NCBI RefSeq assembly: GCF_012928505.1
Contig: NZ_JABBJN010000017.1
Span: 50,807 to 114,806, forward strand
Source: Achromobacter sp. Bel
GTDB lineage: Bacteria > Pseudomonadota > Gammaproteobacteria > Burkholderiales > Burkholderiaceae_B
Direction of reading: 5' to 3'
DNA: 64,000 nucleotides
In this document: positions 1 to 10,038 of the stretch, in pieces
How the letters are laid out: each line of letters begins with the position of its first letter
Position numbering within the stretch: position 1 is the first letter of the stretch
Position numbers and translations under genes: made by a program
Notes under the pieces: generated by a model
Databases searched by the model: none
Told to the model about the DNA's origin: nothing
What the model saw: the letters and a program-made list of their open reading frames with translations, nothing else

Positions 1-304
1 AAGCAACCTGTCGCAAAGCGCCATCGGCAACTACGAAAGCGGGCAACGCCTGCAGCCCTCCAGCGATGCCCTCATCAAGTTGACCCGCGCGCTGCGGGTC
101 AGCCCGATGTGGCTCAGCACTGGAGAGGGGCCGATGCTGAATTCCGGTTACGCCGACCCGCCGGTCAATGTCGGCGATGTCGCCCAGCCGCCCGCCTGGC
201 CGTTCGAATCGGTGTCGTACGCGACCTATTCGCGCTTGAGCTTGCAGGAAAAGCGGCAGATCGAACTGGTGCTTGCCGCCTACATCAAGGCGCGCGGCGA
301 ATAG
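1..304 (+). CDS. XRE-family helix-turn-helix regulator, C-terminal part (5' end outside window)
   Basis: The open frame enters from the left edge and ends at a TAG at 302-304, giving about 100 visible residues. They start with the second half of a Cro/CI-type HTH: SAIGNYESGQR recognition-helix region, then SSDALIKLTRALRVSPMWLSTGEGP, the usual end of an XRE domain. This is followed by a Pro-rich stretch and a short helical tail ending KARGE. The family binds DNA, often as phage-type or stress repressors. The 3' end overlaps the tail of the convergent acyltransferase gene by 20 bases. The target is not visible. Confidence 0.8.
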   Translation, partial: SNLSQSAIGNYESGQRLQPSSDALIKLTRALRVSPMWLSTGEGPMLNSGYADPPVNVGDVAQPPAWPFESVSYATYSRLSLQEKRQIELVLAAYIKARGE

Positions 305-1433
305 AGCCCAACGCCTGTCCCGGTTGTGCGGGCCGCCGCGCGTCCGTCGCCGGCGTCTTTTCGCGGCCCGGCGGTTCGCTGCGCAACCGGCTGCGCAGGC
401 GCTCCACGGGATCCGCGATCAAGCCGTTAAGCAGTGCCGAAAACCCGATACAGCCCGTGATCACCAGCGCCGCGAAGAGCATGGGTTGGTGCGTCTCGAC
501 GTCGTTGAGCAGCCAGCTGAAGAACATGATCACCAGCGAATGGCAGATATAGATGGGGTAGCTCAATTCCCCGATCGCCTTGTCCAGCCGGTGGCGCGAC
601 TGGAACAGGAATGCCAACGGCAGCAGGGTGGCAAACAGCAGCACCGCCAGCGCATCGCGCACGTTGTGGTTCAGGCCGATCGAAAAGTGCAGCAGGCAAT
701 AGACGAACAGCACGGCGGCGCCCAGTTCCGGCAGCCGATGGAACCGGCGGGTCCACGCCTTGCAGCGCGGCAGCAGCACCTGGTGGGACAGCGACCCGAC
801 GAGGAACAGCGCCAGTTCCGTCGGGAAGAAGCGGTAGGTCCAGGGGTCGGCCATTCCGATGCCGGTCGCCACAAGCACGGCGCGCAACGCCAGGGACGCG
901 ACCAGCAGTGCCATCAGCCGGCGCGGGGAATGCAGCACGAAGGGCGCCACCAGGTAGAAGCTCATCTCCACGCCCAGCGTCCACGCCTGCGGCACCAGCA
1001 GCCCTTGGTACAAGGGCACGTCGCTATGGGCGAAGCTGCCGGTGAAAGCCAGGGCGCCGTGTTCGATGCCGAAGAACATCAGCCAGTCCTGGCCCAGGAT
1101 GAGCAGGTTCGCCATCACCAGGAACAGTTCAGCGGAAAAGGGCAGGGCGTCGTAGATGCGGAAGAACGCGCCGCCGCTCAGCACGTGCGCCATCAGCGTC
1201 AGGCCGGCCACCGCCAGGTAGATGGGGAACAGCCGCAGGAAGCGGTTGGCGTAGAACTTGCCGGTGGCGCCCTGGTAGTTGTCCGTCGCGGTCAGCACAT
1301 AGGAAATCAAAAAGCCGGAAATCACATAAAACAGCTGCACCGCCAGCCGGCCGCCGACCAAGTGGTCGGCATAGCCGCCGCCCAGATGGTCCAGCACCAC
1401 TGACAGCGCCAGTAAGGTTCTTAAAAAGCCCAT
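285..1433 (-). CDS. Acyltransferase family 3 membrane protein (OafA/YrhL type)
   Basis: The 382-residue protein is hydrophobic throughout with about ten predicted membrane segments. It starts MGFLRTLLALSVVLDHLGG, the usual first helix of acyltransferase-3 proteins, in which a conserved Arg and a His (here LDHLGGG) lie near the active site. An FYVISGFLISY segment follows, typical of the family. Such proteins move acyl groups, often acetyl, from the cytoplasm to surface sugars or lipids. The substrate cannot be read from context, since the neighbours are a regulator and lipoproteins. The last ~40 residues are a polar, Arg/Pro-rich tail. Confidence 0.85.
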   Translation of the reverse strand: MGFLRTLLALSVVLDHLGGGYADHLVGGRLAVQLFYVISGFLISYVLTATDNYQGATGKFYANRFLRLFPIYLAVAGLTLMAHVLSGGAFFRIYDALPFSAELFLVMANLLILGQDWLMFFGIEHGALAFTGSFAHSDVPLYQGLLVPQAWTLGVEMSFYLVAPFVLHSPRRLMALLVASLALRAVLVATGIGMADPWTYRFFPTELALFLVGSLSHQVLLPRCKAWTRRFHRLPELGAAVLFVYCLLHFSIGLNHNVRDALAVLLFATLLPLAFLFQSRHRLDKAIGELSYPIYICHSLVIMFFSWLLNDVETHQPMLFAALVITGCIGFSALLNGLIADPVERLRSRLRSEPPGREKTPATDARRPAQPGQALGSIRRAP

Positions 1434-1735
1434 CGCCGTGTCTCCCCGGTTGTCTTATTGTTGGCCCCTTGGGCCGGACACCTGCGTCTGCGATACGTGT
1501 GTGACCGGCGGCGTTTCCCCGTGCTAGCAAGGCGGGCCGGAAAGATGGTCTGCAATGATTCTGCGCGTCGCCCGAAAGCGCCGCCATGCGGCATTCGATG
1601 CAGCCCGCCTCATCATCGGCGTGAGCGCCGGGCCGGCGCTTGCTGCTTTTGGATACGGCTGTAGGGGGGAGGAAAAGACGCCACGGCCCCGTGCCGGTTA
1701 CAGTCGGGGGTGTGAATTTTCTAGGAGTCGCATCC
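1434..1735. other. Intergenic stretch between acyltransferase and META lipoprotein
   Basis: This 302-base gap carries the divergent control regions of the two flanking genes. An AGGAG ribosome-binding site lies at 1723-1727, 9 bases before the lipoprotein ATG. Short open frames run across the gap but have no credible start signals or recognisable product. No gene or strong terminator was found. Confidence 0.5.
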
Positions 1736-2266
1736 ATGCTTACCCAATTGTCTTCGCGTGGCCGGGCGGTATGCCTCAGCCTTCTGACCGTGGCATTGGC
1801 GGGTTGCGCGGGGTCCACCGGGGGCGCGCGCCCGCAAGGCGCCGCGGCGGCCAATGCCGCCAGCAGCGCGGATTCGCTGGCCCAGACCAGTTGGGAACTG
1901 GTGCGCTGGACGCAAGCGGGCGGCGCGTTGCGCGACATTCCGCATGGCGACAACGGCGAACCTGTGCGCCTGACGTTCCTGGCGCAAGGCAAGCAATACC
2001 AGGTGAACGGCTTTTCGGGCTGCAATCGCTATATGGGTTCGTACAAGCTGGAACGCGGCAAGCTCTTCATCAACGCGCCTGCGTCCACCCGCATGGCTTG
2101 CCCGGCGCCTGAACGCGCCAAGCTGGAAGCGGACTATCTGCGCGGCCTGACGGCCATCGATACCTTCACGCTGGACAACGGCGGCGCACCGCGCCATCTG
2201 ACGTTCAATCTGCGCGGCGGCGACGTCCTGGAGTTCGAACGGCGCCAGGACCCTCCCACGCCGTAA
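1736..2266 (+). CDS. META-domain (HslJ-like) lipoprotein
   Basis: The 176-residue product starts at an ATG preceded by AGGAG; the longer open frame upstream is unlikely to be translated. The signal peptide ends in the lipobox LAGC, so the mature protein should be lipid-anchored. The rest is one META/HslJ domain: TSWELVRW near its start, the signature FSGCNRYMGSY and the second Cys segment STRMACP. The family is linked to heat-inducible or envelope-stress proteins and no enzymatic role is established. A related gene follows 140 bases downstream, suggesting duplication. Confidence 0.8.
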   Translation: MLTQLSSRGRAVCLSLLTVALAGCAGSTGGARPQGAAAANAASSADSLAQTSWELVRWTQAGGALRDIPHGDNGEPVRLTFLAQGKQYQVNGFSGCNRYMGSYKLERGKLFINAPASTRMACPAPERAKLEADYLRGLTAIDTFTLDNGGAPRHLTFNLRGGDVLEFERRQDPPTP

Positions 2267-2405
2267 CGCCCGGCGCAGCGGATATCCGTTTCAGGATGTT
2301 TTCGCGCTGAAAACAGGGTCGGGGCACGCCTACAATGGCGCAGCCCGATCCTGGCAGCCTCGCGCGGGGTCCGGGCGTTCCTTGCCGATTCCGGGAGACC
2401 CCCAC

Positions 2406-3203
2406 ATGTCCTTTACCGCTTCCTTGCGCTGGTTGGCGCCGTGCATCCTGTCCGTCGGCCTTGCCGCTTGCGCGTCGTCCCCCCAACGGGCCGCAGACGG
2501 GCAGGATCCCCGTTACCAGCCGGCCTCGGCGTCGGACATCCTGGCGCAGACCAGTTGGGATCTGGCGCGGTGGACCCAGCCGGGCGGCGGCTTGCGTACC
2601 ATCCCGCATCCGTCCTCGAATTCCCGGCCCCTGACGGTCACTTTCATCCATGACCGAGGCTCGCCCCGCATGTCCGGTTTTTCGGGCTGCAACCAATACA
2701 ACGCGCCCTACACCGTGGCCAACGGCCAACTGATCGTGCAGGCGAACCCGGTGGCGACGATGATGGCCTGCGCCCCGCAGAACATGGCGCTGGAGCAGGC
2801 CTTCCTTGCGGGCCTGACCCGCATCACCGCCACGTCGCTGGACAACACCAACAACCCGCAGCGCATGACGTGGGTGTTGAGCACGGGGGACACGCTGGAC
2901 TTCGGCCGACGCATCGACCCGGTGGCGGGCGGCCAGGCGGGGCCGACCAAGCTGGTCTACGTGAATGCCGAGCGCGTGCCCTGCAACGCCGGCGCGGGCC
3001 GTACCCTGTGCTATCAGGTGCGCGATAGCGCATCCCAACCTTGGCAGTTCTGGTATGGGGAGATCACCGGCTTCAATTTCCAGCCGGGCATCCGCTACCG
3101 CCTGCGCGTGGTGGAAGTTCCCGACCCGAACCCGCCGGCTGACGGCTCGTCCATGCGCTGGGTGCTGGACGCCGTGGTCGAGCAGGAAATCGTCAATCGT
3201 TGA
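2406..3203 (+). CDS. META domain plus DUF4377 lipoprotein
   Basis: The 265-residue product has a signal peptide ending at a LAAC lipobox, followed by a META/HslJ domain ([35 protein letters not shown]) that closely parallels the gene before it. From about residue 180 it carries an extra domain starting [11 protein letters not shown] and ending in a DAVVEQEIV strand, which fits DUF4377, a small domain often found C-terminal to META. The start is the ATG at 2406; an in-frame ATG 8 codons upstream would spoil the signal peptide. Function is unknown; an outer-membrane stress role is inferred from the family. Confidence 0.8.
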   Translation: MSFTASLRWLAPCILSVGLAACASSPQRAADGQDPRYQPASASDILAQTSWDLARWTQPGGGLRTIPHPSSNSRPLTVTFIHDRGSPRMSGFSGCNQYNAPYTVANGQLIVQANPVATMMACAPQNMALEQAFLAGLTRITATSLDNTNNPQRMTWVLSTGDTLDFGRRIDPVAGGQAGPTKLVYVNAERVPCNAGAGRTLCYQVRDSASQPWQFWYGEITGFNFQPGIRYRLRVVEVPDPNPPADGSSMRWVLDAVVEQEIVNR

Positions 3204-3288
3204 GCCGTATCAAGGTGGGCGGGAGGCGGGGCAACCCGCCCAGCGATTACTATTACGGGCTTCGCCGTCCGTTTTCCTTCGCTTTGCC

Positions 3289-4023
3289 ATGACTTCCGTC
3301 GTCAATATCGCTGCCTATAAATTCGTTTCGCTGGATGCCCTGCCCGACCTGCGCGCCCATCTGCTGGCCCGGGCCAGCGACGCGGCGCTCAAGGGCACCA
3401 TCCTGCTGGCCGAAGAGGGCATCAACCTGTTCCTGGCCGGCTCCGCCGAAGGCATCGACGCCTTCCTGCAGACGCTGCGCGCGGACGCCCGTTTTGCCGA
3501 CCTGGAAGTCAAGTTCAGCCACAGTAAAGGCGTGCCGTTCCGCAAGCTGCTGGTAAAGATCAAGCGCGAGATCATCCGCATGGATCACCCCACGATCCGC
3601 CCCGAGGCCGGCCGCGCGCCGGGCGTGGACGCGCAGACGCTGGCCCGTTGGCTGGCCCAGGGCATGGACGATGCCGGCCGCCCCGTCGTGATGCTGGACA
3701 CCCGCAACGCGTTCGAAGTGGACGAAGGCACGTTCAAGGACGCCATCGACTGGCGCATCGACCGCTTCACGCAATTTCCCGCCGCTGTAAAGGCGCACCG
3801 CGCCGAACTCGAAGGCAAGACCGTCGTCAGCTTCTGCACGGGCGGCATCCGCTGCGAGAAGGCCGCCATCTACATGAACGAGGCCGGTATCCAGAACGTG
3901 TACCAGCTGGACGGCGGCATCCTCAAGTACTTCGAAGAGACTGGCGGCCCGGGCTACGAAGGCAAATGCTTCGTGTTCGACGAGCGGCATTCGCTGGATC
4001 CGGGGTTGGCGCCTAGCCAGTAG
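3289..4023 (+). CDS. trhO: tRNA uridine(34) hydroxylase TrhO (rhodanese-related, YceA family)
   Basis: The 244-residue protein has an N-terminal ferredoxin-like domain ([28 protein letters not shown]) followed by a rhodanese domain. The active-site loop [12 protein letters not shown] places the catalytic Cys near residue 183. TrhO hydroxylates U34 of tRNA to 5-hydroxyuridine with O2, a first step toward 5-methoxy or carboxymethoxy uridine. The ATG at 3289 fits the family N-terminus; the open frame extends upstream only by chance. The 85-base gap from the lipoprotein gene leaves room for its own promoter. The family match is strong. Confidence 0.92.
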   Translation: MTSVVNIAAYKFVSLDALPDLRAHLLARASDAALKGTILLAEEGINLFLAGSAEGIDAFLQTLRADARFADLEVKFSHSKGVPFRKLLVKIKREIIRMDHPTIRPEAGRAPGVDAQTLARWLAQGMDDAGRPVVMLDTRNAFEVDEGTFKDAIDWRIDRFTQFPAAVKAHRAELEGKTVVSFCTGGIRCEKAAIYMNEAGIQNVYQLDGGILKYFEETGGPGYEGKCFVFDERHSLDPGLAPSQ

Positions 4024-4283
4024 GGCTTTCCTCATTTCGTCCAAGGCATCCTCTGTCACGAGGGACGGCGCCGCGCAGGTGCGAACGTTGGCATACGCGG
4101 CGGCGCAACGCTTCGGCATGGGACAACGCCGGAGTATCGTGGACCTGCTTGCGAGGCCAGGCGCTGCCGACATCGAACTCGAACTCCCGGAACGGCGCAG
4201 GCGACCCGTCGCAAGGGGCGGTACTTAGGTCGTGGTTGCTAAAACCATGGCAATGCGGCGGTTTCGCTTCCGGTCAGCAGATG
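4024..4283. other. Intergenic stretch, possible decayed gene fragment
   Basis: No intact gene fits here. On the minus strand one frame reads EFEFDVGSAWPRKQVHDTPA and then HAEAL; shifting one base continues as AYANVRTCAAPSLVTEDALD. This looks like a short coding remnant broken by a frameshift, but no family can be named. It may equally be chance open frame in GC-rich DNA. Confidence 0.25.
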
Positions 4284-4325
4284 AAAAAGCGGCCAACTCG
4301 CTGATCTTGCGCGAGTTGGCCGCTT
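4284..4325 (-). terminator. Rho-independent terminator of metG
   Basis: A perfect 15-bp inverted repeat, AAGCGGCCAACTCGC at 4287-4301 and its complement at 4311-4325, has a 9-base spacer. Read on the minus strand the stem is followed by a run of five U (4284-4288). It lies 22 bases past the metG stop codon, the expected place and orientation. Confidence 0.9.
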
Positions 4326-4346
4326 GGCCTGATGGGCGCTGCTCGA

Positions 4347-6413
4347 TCAGCGCACGCGCATGCCAGGCTTGGCGCCGGGGAACGGTTCCAGCACGTAGAT
4401 GCCGGCGTCCACGGCCTCGTCCGCGTGGCTGGCGGCAAGCACCATGCCTTCGGATACGCCGAACTTCATCTTGCGCGGGGCCAGGTTGGCCACCATGACG
4501 GTCAGCTTGCCGATCAGGTCTTCGGGCTTGTAGGCCGACTTGATGCCCGAGAACACGTTGCGGTGGCGGCCTTCGCCCACGTCGAGCGTCAGGCGCAGCA
4601 GCTTGGTCGAGCCTTCGACGTGTTCGCAATTGACGATCTGCGCGATGCGCAGGTCGACGCGGGCGAAGTCGTCGATCGAGATCGTCTCAGCCAGCGGCTC
4701 GCCGCCAGGCACCACCACCGGGGCGGCGGGCGGCTCGAACAGGTCTTCCAGCATTTGCGGCTCGACGCGCTGCATCAGGTGCTTGAACGGCGCGACGCGC
4801 TGCGGCAGCACGGCAGCATCGGCCCAGGTGAACGGCGCCTGGGCGCCGAAGAGTTCCAGCGCCACGCGCTCGGCCAGCGACGGCAGCACGGGGGCCAGCA
4901 TCACGGACAGGGCCTTGAAGCCTGCCAGCGAACGCGAGCAGATGTCTTGCAGCGCGGCTTTTTGCGCGTCGTCGGCGGTGGCGATGCCCTTGGCCAGCAC
5001 CCACGGCTGGGCCGTGTCGAACGCCTGGTTGATGCCGTCGGCGTAGGCCATGATTTCGCGGATGGCGCGGTTGTATTCGCGCGCTTCGAACGCGGCGCGG
5101 ATGGATTCCGCCTGCTGGGCGTATTCCGCGGACAACGCGGCGGTGTCGCCCGAATAGCCCAGCGCGCCGTCAAAGTGCTTGGTGATGAAGCTGGCGGCGC
5201 GGCTGGCGATGTTCACGTACTTGCCGACCAGATCGCTGTTGACGCGGGCGATGAAGTCTTCGGGGTTGAAGTCCATGTCTTCGACCCGGGCGTTCAGCTT
5301 GGCGGCGATGTAATAGCGCATCCATTCGGCGTTCATGCCGATTTCCAGGTAGCGCAGCGGCGAGATGCCGGTGCCGCGGCTCTTGGACATCTTTTCGCCG
5401 CTGACGGTGATGAAGCCGTGCACGTTCACCGCGTCCGGCGTCTTGCGACCGGCGAACTTCAGCATCGCGGGCCAGAACAGCGCGTGGAAGTACACGATGT
5501 CCTTGCCGATGAAGTGGACTTGTTCAGTGGTGCCGTTGGGGTCGAGCAGGGCGTCGAAATCCAGGCCCTTGACTTCGCAATACGATTTCAGCGACGCCAG
5601 GTAACCCACCGGCGCGTCCAGCCACACGTAGAAGTACTTGCCCGGCGCATCGGGGATTTCGATGCCGAAGTAGGGCGCGTCGCGCGAAATGTCCCAGTCG
5701 CCCAGTTTGGCTTCGCCGTCTTCGGCGCCCAGCCATTCGCGGGTCTTGGCCAGCATTTCCGGTTGCAGGTGCTTGCCGCCATTGGCGTTCGAGCCCGTGG
5801 TCCACTGCTGCAGGAATTCCACGCAGCGGGGGTCGGACAGCTTGAAGAAGAAGTGGTCCGACGACTTCAGCACGGGCGTGGCACCGGTCAGTGCCGAGTA
5901 CGGGTTGATCAGTTCGGTGGGGGCGTAGACGGCGCCACAGACCTCGCAGGAATCGCCGTATTGGTCCTTGGCGTGGCACTTGGGGCATTCGCCCTTGATG
6001 TAGCGGTCAGCCAGGAACATACCCTTGACCGGATCGTAGAACTGTTCGATCGAGCGCGTTTCAATCAGGCCTTGTGCCTTCAAGGCGCGATAGATGTCAT
6101 GCGACAGCGCGACGTTCTCGGCGGAGTCCGTGGAATGCCAGTGGTCGAAACGGATGTGGAAGCCGTTCAGGTATTGCGGACGTTCGGCCGCGTAGCGGGC
6201 GACCAGCGCCTGCGGCGTGATGCCTTCCTTTTCGGCCTTCAACATGATGGGCGCGCCGTGCGCGTCATCCGCCCCTACGAAATGCACCGTGTGGCCCGCC
6301 ATTCGCATCGAACGAACCCAGATATCGGCCTGGATGTACTCCATGATGTGGCCGATGTGGAAAGATCCGTTGGCGTAAGGCAGCGCAGTGGTGACAAATA
6401 GGGTGCGAGACAT
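4347..6413 (-). CDS. metG: Methionyl-tRNA synthetase
   Basis: The 688-residue enzyme charges tRNA-Met. It starts [17 protein letters not shown], with the class I HIGH motif at residues 19-22 (FHIGH) and the KMSKS loop as [11 protein letters not shown] CxxC...CxxC zinc knuckle (CPKC and CEVC) lies in the connective region. The last ~110 residues (from [15 protein letters not shown]) are an EMAP-II-like tRNA-binding domain used for dimerisation in long MetG forms. The ATG at 6413 is chosen because the open frame upstream is low-complexity and unlike the family. The ~257 bases upstream hold no gene. Confidence 0.97.
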   Translation of the reverse strand: MSRTLFVTTALPYANGSFHIGHIMEYIQADIWVRSMRMAGHTVHFVGADDAHGAPIMLKAEKEGITPQALVARYAAERPQYLNGFHIRFDHWHSTDSAENVALSHDIYRALKAQGLIETRSIEQFYDPVKGMFLADRYIKGECPKCHAKDQYGDSCEVCGAVYAPTELINPYSALTGATPVLKSSDHFFFKLSDPRCVEFLQQWTTGSNANGGKHLQPEMLAKTREWLGAEDGEAKLGDWDISRDAPYFGIEIPDAPGKYFYVWLDAPVGYLASLKSYCEVKGLDFDALLDPNGTTEQVHFIGKDIVYFHALFWPAMLKFAGRKTPDAVNVHGFITVSGEKMSKSRGTGISPLRYLEIGMNAEWMRYYIAAKLNARVEDMDFNPEDFIARVNSDLVGKYVNIASRAASFITKHFDGALGYSGDTAALSAEYAQQAESIRAAFEAREYNRAIREIMAYADGINQAFDTAQPWVLAKGIATADDAQKAALQDICSRSLAGFKALSVMLAPVLPSLAERVALELFGAQAPFTWADAAVLPQRVAPFKHLMQRVEPQMLEDLFEPPAAPVVVPGGEPLAETISIDDFARVDLRIAQIVNCEHVEGSTKLLRLTLDVGEGRHRNVFSGIKSAYKPEDLIGKLTVMVANLAPRKMKFGVSEGMVLAASHADEAVDAGIYVLEPFPGAKPGMRVR

Positions 6414-6670
6414 GGTTGTCGGTAGAGGTTGAGGGGAAAAGGGGAGTTGGCCGGCCATTTTAGGGCAACGGCGAAGACTTGCCCGGGCGGGGCGCGCCGC
6501 AGCCCGAAAACGACGCAACCCGCCTATCGCAACACGGCGAAGGAGGCGGGTTGAAGGAATGCGGCCACAGGCCGGATACCGGCCGTCTGGGCGCTGGCGC
6601 CCGGGGGGCTGGCCGCACACTGGCCCGCTTGCACCGCAGGGCGGCGCAAGCGCTTACGAAAAAGCCGCCG

Positions 6671-6946
6671 TCAGCGGATTTCGCGGGCTTCGACGTCGAT
6701 CACGTCGCCGCGCGGTTGCGTGGCGAACGGGGCGGTGGCGGACTGGAATGGTCCCGGTCGGGCGCCTTGGCGTTGGCTCCAATAAGCGCGAACGCCGAAA
6801 GGTTTGCCGCGCACCTTGGCGACCACGTACAGGATCGCCACGGCAAGCGCCGTGGACAGCATGAAGACCAGCGCCATTGCCATGCCGATCAAGGCCAGGG
6901 CGGCGAATAGGACGGCACGGAAGAAGCGGATAAGTGTGTTGGTCAT
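6671..6946 (-). CDS. Small hypothetical membrane protein
   Basis: The 91-residue product starts MTNTLIRFFRAVLFAALAL and has two closely spaced hydrophobic helices within the first ~50 residues. A basic segment (KVRGKPFGVRAYWSQRQG) and a polar C-terminus ending DVEAREIR follow. No domain is recognised. An in-frame TTG 15 bases upstream could be the start instead, as neither has a clear ribosome-binding site. It lies between divergent metG and apbC. Coding is supported mainly by the membrane-protein pattern and positive-inside charge. Confidence 0.6.
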   Translation of the reverse strand: MTNTLIRFFRAVLFAALALIGMAMALVFMLSTALAVAILYVVAKVRGKPFGVRAYWSQRQGARPGPFQSATAPFATQPRGDVIDVEAREIR

Positions 6947-7047
6947 GAAGGTGGGATGCAAAACGCAGCGAAAGGTTCCCGTGTATCCGCTATCCTTTAG
7001 GGGATGGCGGCCCGCAGAAGCCGCGCTGCCTACGGAACCATAGTGAC

Positions 7048-8136
7048 ATGAGTATAACGATAGAACATATCCGCGCCGCTTTGCGCGCCGCGCACGACCC
7101 GAACACCGGATTGGACCTGGGCGTTTCTGTAAAAGATCGTGACATTGAACTAACGGGCGGCCGCGTCGCCCTGACGCTGGAACTCGGCTATCCGGCCGAC
7201 AGCGTCCGCGATCAGGTCCGCGATATCGCCGTTGCGGCGCTGGCGGCGTCCGGCGCGCCGGACGCCCAGGTCACCGTCACCTGGAAAGTCGCGGCCCATG
7301 CCGTGCAGAAGGGCTTGAAGCCCCTGCCGAACGTGCGCAACATTATTGCAGTGGCCTCGGGCAAGGGGGGCGTGGGCAAAAGCACCACCGCCGTGAACCT
7401 GGCTCTGGCCCTGTCCGCCGAGGGCGCCAAGGTCGGCCTGCTGGACGCCGACATCTATGGCCCCAGCGTGCCGACGATGCTGGGCATTTCCGGACGTCCC
7501 GAAAGCCTGGACAACAAGAGCATGGAGCCGCTGACGGGCCACGGCCTGCAAGCCAACTCCATCGGTTTCCTGATCGACGCCGATTCGCCCGCCATCTGGC
7601 GCGGCCCCATGGTCACGCAGGCGCTGGAGCAGTTGCTGCGCCAGACCAATTGGCGCGACCTGGATTACCTGATTGTCGACATGCCGCCGGGCACGGGCGA
7701 CGTGGCCCTGACTCTGGCGCAGAAGGTGCCCGTGGTGGGCGCCGTCATTGTCACGACGCCGCAGGACGTGGCGCTGCTGGACGCGCGCAAGGGCCTGCGC
7801 ATGTTCCAGAAGGTCGAAGTGCCGATCCTGGGCGTGGTCGAGAACATGGCCATCCATATCTGCTCGCAATGCGGGCACGCCGAACACATCTTCGGCGAAG
7901 GCGGCGGCCAGCGCATGGCAGAGCAATATCAGACGCCTTGGCTGGGCAGCCTGCCGTTGACGCTGGCGATCCGCGAGCAGACGGACGCCGGCACGCCGAC
8001 CGTGGTGTCGGATGCGGGCAGCGAAGCCGCTTCGCTGTACCGGGGCATTGCACGGAAGCTGGCAGCGGGCGTCGCGGCGCTACCGCGCGACATGGCCGGA
8101 AAATTCCCGTCCATCGTCGTGCAGCAGCCGTCCTGA
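7048..8136 (+). CDS. apbC: Iron-sulfur cluster carrier ATPase ApbC/Mrp
   Basis: The 362-residue Mrp/NBP35-family P-loop ATPase binds and delivers Fe-S clusters in the cytoplasm. Residues 1-90 are a MIP18/DUF59-like domain. The deviant Walker A motif GKGGVGKS is at 105-112, followed by DADIYGPSVP. The DMPPGTGD segment is the Walker B/switch region, and C272 and C275 form the CSQC cluster-binding pair. It starts at the ATG at 7048; the ribosome-binding site is weak. tamA follows after 3 bases, so the two are probably co-transcribed. Confidence 0.95.
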   Translation: MSITIEHIRAALRAAHDPNTGLDLGVSVKDRDIELTGGRVALTLELGYPADSVRDQVRDIAVAALAASGAPDAQVTVTWKVAAHAVQKGLKPLPNVRNIIAVASGKGGVGKSTTAVNLALALSAEGAKVGLLDADIYGPSVPTMLGISGRPESLDNKSMEPLTGHGLQANSIGFLIDADSPAIWRGPMVTQALEQLLRQTNWRDLDYLIVDMPPGTGDVALTLAQKVPVVGAVIVTTPQDVALLDARKGLRMFQKVEVPILGVVENMAIHICSQCGHAEHIFGEGGGQRMAEQYQTPWLGSLPLTLAIREQTDAGTPTVVSDAGSEAASLYRGIARKLAAGVAALPRDMAGKFPSIVVQQPS

Positions 8137-8139
8137 CGC

Positions 8140-10038
8140 ATGCGGTGGGCAGCCCGAGCCTTCTTGGCTGGACTTTGCGTGGTATCGGGCGAGGCGCTGG
8201 CCAAACGCCCGGAAATCATCGTGGACCCCGGCGGCGTGCCGCCGGCGGCACTGCAAGCGATCACCGAGGCGGTGGACGCCATTGCGCGCCTGGCCGAAGA
8301 CCAGGACGGCGGTGAAATCAACCGGCTGCGCCGGCGCGCGCGCGACGCGACGCTGGCCGCCTTGGCCACCCAGGGCTACTTTTCGCCCACGGTGACGCTT
8401 GAAGCCGGCACCGATATCGGCGGGGAAACCTGGGATATCGGCATCGTGTCGGGCAAGCGCACGACCGTGTCGGAAGTGGACCTGAAATTCACGGGCCGCA
8501 TCACCCGTCCTGAATTTGCGCAGCGCGTGCAGAAACTGCGCGACGACTGGCAATTGAAGGCGGGGCAGCCGTTCATCAACAGCGACTGGAACCGGGCCAA
8601 ATCCAGCCTGCTGGACCAAGTCTCCACGCGCGACTTCATGCTGGCGCGCATGACGGCGTCGCAAGCCGATATCCAGGCCGACACGGCGTCGGCCGTGCTG
8701 CGCGTGACGATCGACAGCGGGCCGCAGGTCCGCATGGGCGAACTGAACACCGAAGGCCTGAAGCGGGTGCCGGACAAGCTGGTCCAGCGCTACGTGCGCT
8801 ATTCCGTGGGCTCGGCCTATGACCAGAACCGCCTGGACACCTGGCAGCAGGACCTGCAGTCCACTGCCTTCTTCCGGGGCGCCTTCGTCTCGCTGGAGCA
8901 ACCGGGGGCCACGCAGCAGCAACAGGCCCAGGAGGCGAAATCGGACCGGGCCCGCGCGCCGGGCTCGACCGATCTGGCCGCGGCCACCCCCGCTGGCGAC
9001 CCGTCCGTGTCCGGCGCGGTGCCACCGCCGCCCGCTGTCTATGATTCCGATGGCGAAGTGACGCTGCCCGTGCAGGTGCGCGTGGTCGAGGCGCCGCCCA
9101 AGCGTTTCACGGCTTCGCTGGGCGTGGACGACGAAGCAGGCGTGCGCGTGGAATCGTTGTACCGGCAGAACGTGGTGTTCGGGCAGCCGGTCACCATGGA
9201 AACGGGTTTCAGCGTGGACCGGCTGCGCCAACGCGCCTATGCCGACTTCCTGCTGCCGCCCACCGAGCGCGGCTACAAGGATTCCTTCGGGGTGCTGGCG
9301 GACCATTCCGATATCCAGGGGCTGGACGTCACGCGTTACGCGCTGGGCGCGACGCGCCTGCAAGAACGCAAGGGCGCGGGCGACAGCCGGGTGGAATACG
9401 AAACCCGCTGGGGCCTGCTGCTGGCGCAGGATCACGTGAAAATCGACGGCGGCGACGAATACACCTTGCCGACGCTGACCGCGACGGCCGAGTGGCTGCG
9501 CCGCGATGTGGACAACAAGTACGACCCGCGCGAAGGCCACCTGATCGCGGTGGGCGGCGGGGTGGGCGTGACGCTGGACACCGGCGAACCCTACACGCGC
9601 GCCCGGTTGCGGGCCCAGAAATGGTGGCCGATCGGCAAGCTGGACGTGCTGACGGTGCGAGGCGAGGTCGGCCGGGTCTGGTCCAGCAGCAAGGTGCAGG
9701 TGCCGGACGATTTCGGCTTCCGCACGGGGGGCGCGCGATCGATCCGGGGCTATAAGTACCAGAGCATCGGCGTGCATCGCGATAACGCCGTCGTGGGTGC
9801 GCCCACGCTCGTTGTCGGCAGCGTCGAATACGACCACTATTTCAATGAGCGCTGGGGCATGGGTGTGTTCGTGGACGCCGGCGACGCCGCGGAATCGTTC
9901 GGCGACATGTCGATGGCGGTCGGCTATGGCGTGGGCGCCCGGGTGCGCACGCCGGCGGGCCCGTTGTTCCTGGACCTGGCCTACGGCCAGCGTGAACGCG
10001 ACCTGCGCCTGCACTTTTCGTTGGGGATCGCGTTTTGA
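8140..10038 (+). CDS. tamA: TamA, outer-membrane BamA/Omp85-family translocation and assembly protein
   Basis: The 632-residue protein has a signal peptide (cleavage after SGEALA, near residue 21). POTRA-like domains to about residue 250 are followed by a C-terminal 16-strand surface-antigen barrel that ends in Phe (LHFSLGIAF), the outer-membrane insertion signal. TamA works with inner-membrane TamB to insert autotransporters and other envelope components. Odd feature: residues ~253-300 between POTRA and barrel are a low-complexity Gln/Ala/Pro linker with QQQQ and PPPP runs. It overlaps tamB by 4 bases. Confidence 0.9.
   Translation: MRWAARAFLAGLCVVSGEALAKRPEIIVDPGGVPPAALQAITEAVDAIARLAEDQDGGEINRLRRRARDATLAALATQGYFSPTVTLEAGTDIGGETWDIGIVSGKRTTVSEVDLKFTGRITRPEFAQRVQKLRDDWQLKAGQPFINSDWNRAKSSLLDQVSTRDFMLARMTASQADIQADTASAVLRVTIDSGPQVRMGELNTEGLKRVPDKLVQRYVRYSVGSAYDQNRLDTWQQDLQSTAFFRGAFVSLEQPGATQQQQAQEAKSDRARAPGSTDLAAATPAGDPSVSGAVPPPPAVYDSDGEVTLPVQVRVVEAPPKRFTASLGVDDEAGVRVESLYRQNVVFGQPVTMETGFSVDRLRQRAYADFLLPPTERGYKDSFGVLADHSDIQGLDVTRYALGATRLQERKGAGDSRVEYETRWGLLLAQDHVKIDGGDEYTLPTLTATAEWLRRDVDNKYDPREGHLIAVGGGVGVTLDTGEPYTRARLRAQKWWPIGKLDVLTVRGEVGRVWSSSKVQVPDDFGFRTGGARSIRGYKYQSIGVHRDNAVVGAPTLVVGSVEYDHYFNERWGMGVFVDAGDAAESFGDMSMAVGYGVGARVRTPAGPLFLDLAYGQRERDLRLHFSLGIAF

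Noticed and set aside
273..1403. 376-codon open frame opposite the acyltransferase
   Set aside because: Gln/His/Arg-rich mirror of a clear membrane protein gene; no start signal.
4332..6401. 689-codon open frame antisense to metG
   Set aside because: It mirrors metG, is Arg/His/Gln/Val-rich without any motif, and has no ribosome-binding site; long antisense frames are common at this GC content.
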